From: Coniella vitis | Lineage: Eukaryota > Ascomycota > Sordariomycetes > Diaporthales > Schizoparmaceae | Direction: 5' to 3' | DNA: 64,000 bases | Assembly (NCBI GenBank): GCA_011317545.1 | Contig: WUJK01000017.1 | Span: 62,001-126,000 of the forward strand | Shown: positions 57,029 through 64,000 of the stretch, in pieces | Layout of the letters: each line of letters starts with the position of its first letter | How positions within the stretch are numbered: the stretch's first letter is position 1 | Made by a program: the position numbers and the translations under genes | The notes under the pieces: generated by a model | Databases searched by the model: none | Seen by the model: the letters and a program-made list of their open reading frames with translations, nothing else | What the model was told of the DNA's origin: nothing

Positions 57029-59855
57029 TCAGCAAATCACAACATCGGCAGTCTCTGACCAATGAATGCAGCTCTCCGTCATATATCCAGCGCCGACACG
57101 TTCATAGACATCCTTTCCGCCCGCGTCTTGGCCGGATGTCTTGCAAATGACCAAGACGAAGTGCCTCGTACCGTTGTTTACCACCAATGGTCTTCGAGAG
57201 CTCTTTCTTGCCCTGCCCAGGATGACACACTTCATTGACCCAGAGGGCGTGCAACCAACCTTCTCAGGACGATCCATGACTAGCCAATTGTCCCTGTGAT
57301 CGGCGGGTTCTGCTTCAGATCCAAAGTCATAGTGAAAGCCCCTTGCCTGAGCAGAAAGCTTCAACTCCACTGGTGCCGGCTTGTCGTGACTGCCTCTATA
57401 TCCCTCGGCACCAGCCTGGTGCAACTCGGTCTTCCACGGCGACTGCGGTTCCTTCATCCAGTCGACCTCGCCAAACCGCGGCGTGATGTAGCTAATGCCG
57501 CCGCTATACGCCATCCAAGACCAAGACGGGACATGTCCGGCAGCGTTGTGGTCCTTGCTTGCGCCATCAGCAGACGCGAACAACCTGATCCGCTCAAGCG
57601 AAGTCGTGCCCCGGCCACGGCACCACAACAGACTCCTTCGAAACAGCCCGCGGCCGCGACCGTCTCCATCGTCTTCAAGGGCGTGGGGGAGGTCTTCCTC
57701 GTCAAAGACGCCCAAGCCGCCGCTGACTTGCAGCGCGGCGAGCAGGCGTTCTTCGAGGCCGGCAATGGCCACGGGCCGATCTGTAGGTTCTGTGAGGCCC
57801 AGGCGCGAGTAGTCCTCGTACAGCTTCTGGAACTGCAGAATCTTTGTGCCTCTTGGCGCATCGCGGAGGGCGTGGGGGAAATTTGCGTCTCCGAGAAATG
57901 CAGCCGTGGTGCTAGTGAAGAAGAAAACGAGGTAAAAGACAGAATGATTAGCGGGATGCGGAACATTTTGCAGTTCGGAAATACAATGCAAATTTCGCAA
58001 ATACTCACTTGGCCATCTTTGTCATGGACTCGCAACGTACGCCGTCTCCGCATTCAAAGTATACCTGGTAGTCAGTAAAGTAAACTGTGCGACGAGCAAG
58101 TGCATGCTCCTGCAGGACCCAAGCCCGCTGATAGAGCTGGCTATTCAAAACGTGTCCTTCAAAGTCATCCACGACTTCGGAAAGACGGACTTGCTGAGGA
58201 CGAGATCCAGGCTTAGGGAGAACCACGTGCGCCCTTTCGCGGCGCGGCTGAAGGAATCCAGCGTAATGCCCAGGGGCTCGACTTGCCGCGAGTACGACAT
58301 GCGCGCCGCTGTATACTTGCTCCATCAGCTTGGCCTGCGTGTCAAAGTCTCCTCCTTGGCCTTGAACGATGCAAATTGAATCGATCCAGAGATAGGCGCA
58401 GCCCAGGGCGCGAGTAACGAGGACGGCATCGCGGAATGTGTCAGCGAGTCTGTCAAGGGGTATCCCCTTGACGTGATCGTTGATGTTCTGCGTTGTTGTG
58501 CAGAATCGTGGGTGCGTGCCTTTGCGTCCCCACTGATGAGACAAGGCGACCCATTCGTATTGGGTCTCGGGCTTGGTTGCGTGCATATGGACCCTCGCGT
58601 CGCCATCTGCACCCACGGCGATGAACCTGGCTGGGAGGTGCTGAGTCCGTTGAGACCGAGTCCCGGCTGTCTCTGAAGCACTTGCGGGACAACTAGACTG
58701 CCGATGGGCTCTATCACAAAGCCGTAGCCAGTGTTTGATGATGGAGATTAGTCTAACCCTTTCCAATGAAGACCACGGGTGCTCTGCGGGGGAGTCGTTT
58801 TCCCACATAGCTAGAAATGAGGGACTCACGATTAGCTATATTTCTGAGATGATCGCTCGCTGCTTGGCCATGAATTTAACGGACAGGCAAGCTTACCATA
58901 GTTCTGATCAATGGATATCAACGGAGTTGGAGAGCCGCGCACTTGGAGGAACGACCCGTCACTTTCAAACACGACAGGGCCCGCTGCTACTCGGTACCGT
59001 CTTCTGGCTGTCTTCCACAGGAGAGAGCACAAGTCGCACGAATAATCCTCGGCGTTCTTCAGGATCTCTGCCAGGTCATGATTGAGGATGGACCCAGGCT
59101 GGCAAATATGGTGGCTTGCTTGTTCGCACTTGTCGCAGAACGTATGCGATGCTTTGGCGTGAACAGGCCAGTCAGGTGTCGTAGGAGTATCTAATATCAC
59201 TGCTTGCAAGACCTCATCGTCTACTTCCTGGCGCCATTTGTTGTCGAGCTTATCGGTTATTAGAACAGGTGAGCCTCGTATGGTTAGTTACAGCTTTTTG
59301 AAGGGACTTACGTGCTAAAGCTCGCATCGGTGATAAGTCTTTGAATAAGAGATATTCGACAGTATCAAGGCCGCTCCGCAACTTACCGTCTGACAGTTAC
59401 AACCCATCATGCCAGTCAGTATGCACCTTGTTGTACGTTTCTTGAACGTGAATCAACTTACTTACTGAGCACAATCTTAGTGTTAGTGATTATTTCTTGA
59501 CTCGCGTATTATATGCAGATAGCATTGACTCACTCCCTAAGATCCGAGCAAGCGAGTATAGTTGTCAGTTGTGTTGTCATGTTGCAACCTTTACCCAAGG
59601 GAGGTAGACTTGTGCCAACAACAACAGATCATCATGGGCCACTCAAATACTAACTGGAGGTCAGTAGAACTCTTTGGTAATAAGACATGGATTGCAGAAC
59701 TTGAATGACTCACATCCTAAATCATATCATGTTAAGACTGCTGAAGCCATCGCTTGATGAGTGGTATGGGTCTACAACTTACTATCTGGAGGATCCCAAA
59801 AGCCAGCAAGACCAGGACTGATGTATTCTTCATTTGCGCGCAAATAAATAGTCAT
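57029..59855 (-). CDS. HET-domain (heterokaryon incompatibility) protein with a microexon ladder
   Basis: My model has ten exons (59855-59783, six 3-nt microexons, 59274-58897, 58810-58009, 57911-57029) and 717 residues, in phase throughout. The HET core is clear: FCDKCEQASHHICQ and YSCDLCSLL near the start, YEWVALSHQWG (about 235-245), DAVLVTRALGCAYLWIDSIC, QVYSGAHVVLAASRA, RAWVLQEHALARRTVYFTDY, and the downstream DANFPHALRDAP and DRPVAIAGLEERLLAAL. HET domains trigger cell death after non-self recognition. The first exon encodes 24 residues (start MTIYLRANEEYISPG, end FWDPPD) and the microexons add about seven residues, one interrupted codon at a time. If the ladder is really one 508-nt intron the frame also stays open. 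The start overlaps the preceding kinase end by 26 nt, so a fused kinase-HET transcript is possible. The HET part is certain; the N-terminus is uncertain. Confidence 0.8.
59275..59782 (-). other. Ladder of seven introns separated by six 3-nt microexons
   Basis: Read on the minus strand, the pattern acceptor, three bases, donor repeats six times: TTAG-GAT-GTGAGT (microexon 59716-59714), CCAG-TTA-GTATTT (59653-59651), TTAG-GGA-GTGAGT (59536-59534), TCAG-TAA-GTAAGT (59464-59462), TCAG-ACG-GTAAGT (59389-59387) and TTAG-CAC-GTAAGT (59314-59312). The introns measure 66, 60, 114, 69, 72, 72 and 37 nt and most have branch-like strings (CTTAAC, TACTGAC, ACTGAC, CACTAAC, ACTGAC, none strong, CTAAC). With phase 1 on entry the joined codons are AGA TTT AGG ATA AAC GCA CGC, free of stops, and they lead into the HET frame. 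The TAA microexon is not read as a stop in this phase. The last acceptor is the weakest point. Confidence 0.6.
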
Positions 59856-61659
59856 CGACCCTCCTGGCCTGCGGCACAGCCTCCTCTGCCGTGCGGCGGT
59901 TGATCGTGGTAGGTTGAGGAATCGTGGGCGGTGGGTAGATTGGATAACCTCCTGCCGAGTAGTTGGATGTGAGCTGCTTCACGCCGCCAAATTAATACTT
60001 GGTGTGCCAGATACTGACTGACCTTTCTTCCAATCTTTCTCCTCACTTTTATGGTTTCCCCATATTCTCTCCATCTCTGTGAAGAGAACATTCGCAGTAC
60101 ATCTCCATGGGCCCGGCGCGTCAACCGTCGGGTCTGACTCTTGCCACGCCGTTTTCGGTGGAAGATGAACATTCAGTAATCTATCTTGGATGAGCTTCAG
60201 GGCGTCTTTCAAGGCAGTCTCTTTAAATGGCGCCCTATTCTTCATATCTTCGATCCATGTAACCACGACGGGATTAACAACTCTTCTCCCGTCCGTGTTA
60301 ACGGTGTAGAAACGTTTGGTCGTCTCGTTAAATGCGTCAAGGCCTGGCTTACCATAGCACAGCCAAATGACAAATTCAAGCATGATGCAGCCCATGGCCC
60401 ATACGTCGTAGAGTCTAGTTCGAACTCTGTGCCCATCCAGGTTCCTCAACTGACCAGGCTCGTTGTCCATGTACGATTCTTCAGGCGCCTTATATCGTTC
60501 GGTGCTGAGCAGAATACCAGTCGCACGCATTCGAAAGTAGGTGACTGTGTTTTGCTCCTTTGCAGATCCCCAGTCGCCTATTTTAAGAGTGTCACCACAA
60601 CAGAATATGTTTTCTGGTTTCAGGTCTGTATGGCGGTAATGTTTACCCCCAAAGTCTCGCGTCTTGGTTGATGATGGGTAATGAGCAACCCGCAGTGCAC
60701 CGGCCAGTCCGTAGATCTGCTCAATCATCCAGTTGCTGTCGTCGAAGCTGATCGTCTCATGTGCGCGCTTAACCCACTGTTTCCGGAGGTTGCCGCCATC
60801 GGCATATTCGAAGACTAGTTGCCACGTCCATTCTCTCTCCGTCTGGCGCCTGAACGCGGTGATGAATCTAATAATATGCTTGTTGTCTAGACAGTTCATT
60901 CTTTCGAGTGCCTTCACTTCGTCATTGAAGCTGCTCTCAATCTGTTGATCCAATATCGTACCCGAAGCTGTCAACTTCTTGATAGCTACGATTTCCGATG
61001 GGCTCTAGTGGACAGGTCTTTGTTAGCAAGTGGAATGTCTGGACAGAGTACCTGGGAGCAAATCATACGGTCTTTACTGCGTGCCAATGAACCTCGCACT
61101 TCCAGACAGCACCATTGGCACCTGCACCTAGTTTCTCATGATAGATGACTGGCAGGCCGTAGTGCTGCGGAACAATCTGTGTCGGATCCAAGCGTGAGAG
61201 CGGCCAGACCCGGACTCTGTTCTGGGCCGACAAGAAATTCTGGATGGATCGCCTGTCCCAGATTTTGATTTCTGCGTCGTCTGGGGGAGAGGCTTGCAGG
61301 CTTTCCAGCTGCCCCTGGTCCAAGGGCGGCGAGTTTTCGTCAAAGTGCCGTTCAAGAAAAAGTTTCATGGCAGGGAAGAGGAGGACTGTCTCAAGGCGAC
61401 TCAAGATGCAGATGGCAAATAAGTCTGCGCCCGAGCCGCGGACATATTCAACCACTTCTCTTTGCTCATCGGTCAGTTCCGCTTTCTCTTTCGACAACCC
61501 CATTGCCTGGCAAATGGTTGCGTAGCTACTGTCGTCGGCCATGATGCGTGAAATAGAGCCCTCTGGTGCAAATTGTTCGAGTTCTTCATAACGTTTAGGG
61601 CCAAGCATTGCATCCTCGATTTGAGAGCATAGACGTCTTTGCTTGTCCACCTGCTCCAT
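59830..61659 (-). CDS. Protein kinase, possibly part of a recognition module with the HET gene
   Basis: Three exons (61659-61069, 61004-60023, 59951-59830) give 564 residues; without the last intron the protein would end at 59979. About 170 residues of unrecognised N-terminal sequence precede the kinase fold. The glycine loop is GAGANGAVW (178-186), the ATP-binding Lys is in IVAIKKL (206), the catalytic loop is HTDLKPEN (322-329, HTD instead of HRD, Asp kept), the metal site is IGDWGSAKE (DWG instead of DFG, Asp341 kept) and the activation segment ends in YKAPEES. It therefore keeps the residues needed for catalysis. I chose the ATG at 61659 (ACAATGGAGC) because it is the first with good context; an in-frame upstream extension exists. 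The tail is Pro-rich (YPIYPPPTIPQPTTINRR). The HET gene follows on the same strand with overlap or a tiny gap. Confidence 0.82.
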
Positions 61660-62546
61660 TGTAACCTTTGTAACGCAGATAGGGGTTGAGAGTGAACTCG
61701 AATCAGTAGGTTGAAGAGTACAAAGTACGAAATCAAGGCAAGTGAAGTGGCACATGCCTTGTCCCTGAAAATTGAACAAATTGATGCTCAGTCTGGCTGT
61801 TTATGGTGGTGCGCGATTCGACGTCCATGCACGTCAGGCCAATGAAATGCCGAGCATGGCGGCTATCCCCAGTTAAAAGTCAATGGCATGAGGTGATGAT
61901 ACACTTGCAGAACGAGATGCGGAAGTAGTTCCGAGGAAAACCCGACTGAACCCAAATAGGACCGGGCAGATAGGATTCCATGATGATATTGTATATATAA
62001 CGAGCCTGCAGTATCCTCTTGTCTATTCCGTCTCTTGGATGCAACGAAAGTTGCTGACCGCGGCAGACTTCGGCATATCCCGCCATTGGCGAACTCGTAC
62101 GATGTAACGACTCTGTCTTGTTGTTGACTGGAACAGCCTCAGAGGTTGGAGCAGTGCCCAAGCTGGAGGGATTGGCAATGACGGCCAGCCTCTTGTGGTC
62201 AGGTTGCAGTCAGTAAGCAATGGCGTCCTTTTGTCGAGGTCTGGAAGACCCCGAGAGTCTTCTCTGTGGGAGATACGATGGTTGCACTTGCGTTCCGTAC
62301 TCTGCTGTCGTTGGCCGACTGGTCGTAGGTATCTTGCTCTTTCATTGTCTCGTAATTTCTTCTTCGAAGCGACTTCATCCCTTCGCAAGAGTTCAATGGG
62401 GTATTTTAACGTCTCCGTCTTTGTCTTCCTTGTCCCGCGGCGCCCATCCCAGTCCTCGAGCCCTGTATTATGGTATTTGAAGCGTGAGTATTTTGTTCTG
62501 GCGACCACTTGTGCTCCACTCCTTGTCCGTCCAGATCCGGAGGCAC
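61660..62546. other. Intergenic, no gene recognised
   Basis: Promoter side of the kinase and 3' flank of ALB1. Short frames here are unconvincing. Confidence 0.55.
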
Positions 62547-63051
62547 TCAGGCAATGTCCATCTTCTCCAGTGCCTCCATAGCAGCGTTCCGCTCAGCCTT
62601 AAGCTGTTTCTTGTTCTTGACCGCATTGTCCGCATCTAAAGAGGTTAAAGCACACATTAGCCCTCAAAGCCGCCCCGCTCCTTTCCCCTCTCCCTTGGTC
62701 CCATCCTCGAACAATGCCTCCCAAGCACATCCCGAAAACAAATCAGATCAACAAAGACGCAAATCACTCACCCTGCATCTCCACCTCCTTCGCCGTCTCC
62801 TTCTCCTCCTTGCGCCGAATCGCGTGCGCCATCTGCTTCTCCAACTTTCTCTGCTTCTTCTTGCTCAGCGCCGCGTTGGGCCCACTCGTCGGCAAGAGAC
62901 CCGCCCGCGCACCCCTCCGGGCATCTGCTTTGGCAACGCGAGACCCGAGGCGGGCCTGTGAGACTTGCTTGGCGCTGTGTTTGCGAGCGCGTGCCAGGTT
63001 GGCGTTTTGGCGGTTGCGCGAGACCGTGTTTGGGTTCTTGACGGAGGGCAT
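62547..63051 (-). CDS. Ribosome biogenesis protein Alb1
   Basis: Two exons (63051-62772, 62635-62547) give a small basic protein of 122 residues. It opens PSVKNPNTVSRNRQNANLAR, then RARKHSAKQVSQARLGSRV, then SKKKQRKLEKQMAHAIRRKE, and ends LKAERNAAMEALEKMDIA. This matches the Alb1 family, which works with Arx1 on late pre-60S particles in the nucleus and at export. The length is in the normal fungal range and the sequence is Lys/Arg/Ala-rich, as expected for an rRNA-bound factor. The intron (136 nt) interrupts the codon after VEMQ. ARB1, another ribosome-assembly gene, lies 15 kb away but not in any operon-like unit. Confidence 0.75.
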
Positions 63052-64000
63052 TTTTACTTTTTTTCTTTTTGGCCGTTCTGAGGGCGAGGATTCGGACAGG
63101 GTCGCCTCGGTGGTCAGAAAAGAGAATCGCAAGAGACGAGAACGCTGTGAGCTCGAGTTTGCTGGGGAGGTCACGGTGTAAAAACTGAGATGGGATCAAA
63201 TCGGCAGCTTGTGGGCGAGACGAGGCAATTGAAATGTTGCGTCGTTGGAAAATTATAGTGGAGTACCAACCAAAGAGACTCGCGTTTTGCCTTATCGATA
63301 GAGTCAGTCTGGGATAATCCCTAAATCTTTGCTGACACAAGTACCACGGGTATATACATGGTACATACATAGTAGTAGCGCCCATCAGCCATGCCCGAGT
63401 GGATTCATCAGCCATGGATATTCTTGAGATGATGACGCTGTATACAGAGTAGATTGATTCAGTGCACACGAATTATATACGTGAAACGTTACAAAAAGAA
63501 AAACTGATGTCCAAAAATATTAATTATATCTAAAGCTGCAACATGACCCCACGATATCAAGCAGATGGACAAAAATCAAGGACCACTCTTCAAATTGTCG
63601 TTAATTACCCAATTCGATTACTTGAAGCAGAAAGAAAAGAATAATGCAAGTCCCTATTCGCCAAACCCAATTTGGTAAAATCATACTAACTTGGCATAGC
63701 TAGAGAGAGCTTATGATGGCCTCTCTTTTTGCCGCAAAGCAGCCCCCGAAAAACGCCTGCTGATGCTATATCTTCCAAAATGCCTTTCTGTTCTTGCTTG
63801 ATCCTCTCTCGAGAGTCGTTGCTCTGCAAGTATTTGCTTTGATGCAAAACACGACCGCCCCTGACAACAAACCTTGTATATGTACTGCAACATCAACCGG
63901 AATATAACGTGACTTTTACCCCTCCTTTGGACCCAAAGTCGGAATCTAAACCATCCGGTCATTGTTCTTGCCCACAGTGCTGGGGCTCGAGAGACCCTCT
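63052..64000. other. Intergenic to the window edge
   Basis: ALB1 promoter side, a TACATAGTA motif at 63366 and an A+T-rich stretch. A minus-strand frame of 83 codons at 63711-63962 has no recognisable feature and is not called. Confidence 0.5.

Noticed and set aside
59462..59464. TAA microexon taken as a stop codon
   Set aside because: In the phase set by the first HET exon it contributes to codons ATA and AAC, so it does not stop translation. It would be a stop only in phase 0.
59783..59832. Alternative small secreted protein starting MKNTSVLVLLAFG on the minus strand
   Set aside because: It resembles a signal peptide and overlaps the HET start in another frame, but it runs into a stop through the microexons and has no body. 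The HET-frame reading is more consistent.
63711..63962. Minus-strand 83-codon frame at the window edge
   Set aside because: No domain, unusual composition and no supporting context. It may be part of something beyond the edge but cannot be called.

Overview
The window is nuclear DNA of a filamentous ascomycete (Pezizomycotina, most likely a Sordariomycete and plausibly Hypocreales). The evidence is short GT..AG introns with CTNAC-type branch points, recognisable INO80, ARB1, DCP1, POS5 and ALB1 orthologues, fungal-only families (F-box-like repeat proteins, a PTH11-like rhodopsin-domain protein, a HET-domain protein), and a retrotransposon destroyed by C-to-T / G-to-A changes typical of repeat-induced point mutation (RIP). 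There are no bacterial or phage features and no CRISPR array. I found no convincing tRNA or rRNA gene.

Layout. Bases 1-12.9 kb are a decayed accessory region: a frameshifted F-box-like gene, a degenerate direct repeat, a wrecked NmrA-like oxidoreductase pseudogene, an orphan F-box-like gene, a doubtful short reading frame and a six-exon seven-helix membrane protein, followed by 2.7 kb without genes that carries telomere-like GGGTTAGGGT motifs. Bases 12947-19607 are one complete but RIP-killed Ty1/Copia element with 169-bp LTRs and a 5-bp target duplication. From 21 kb to 56 kb lies housekeeping DNA: an aldehyde dehydrogenase, DCP1 (mRNA decapping), a large OCRL-like inositol polyphosphate 5-phosphatase, an acidic coiled-coil protein, a small cupin, a membrane lysophospholipid acyltransferase, the mitochondrial NADH kinase POS5, a secreted Ser/Thr/Gly-rich protein, the ribosome-biogenesis ABCF ATPase ARB1 and the chromatin remodeller INO80. 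A 5.2-kb gene-poor stretch (40.5-45.75 kb) interrupts it. From 57 to 61.7 kb lies a tandem minus-strand pair, a HET-domain gene directly behind (and possibly overlapping or fused to) a protein kinase, followed by ALB1.

Functional links are loose, as usual in fungi. DCP1, ARB1 and ALB1 serve mRNA turnover and 60S/40S ribosome assembly, INO80 serves chromatin, and the phosphatase, acyltransferase and POS5 serve phosphoinositide, phospholipid and NADPH metabolism. The kinase/HET pair looks like a self/non-self recognition module.

The most unusual structure is the 5' part of the HET gene (minus strand, 59782-59275). Six successive 3-nt microexons are each flanked by good fungal acceptor and donor sites, and the reading frame stays open through all of them. 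Other points of interest are an extra reading frame inside the Copia element between RNase H and the 3' LTR, strongly asymmetric RIP of its two LTRs, and an over-represented intergenic 9-mer, TACATAGTA. All homology calls come from reading the sequence. No database search was run.
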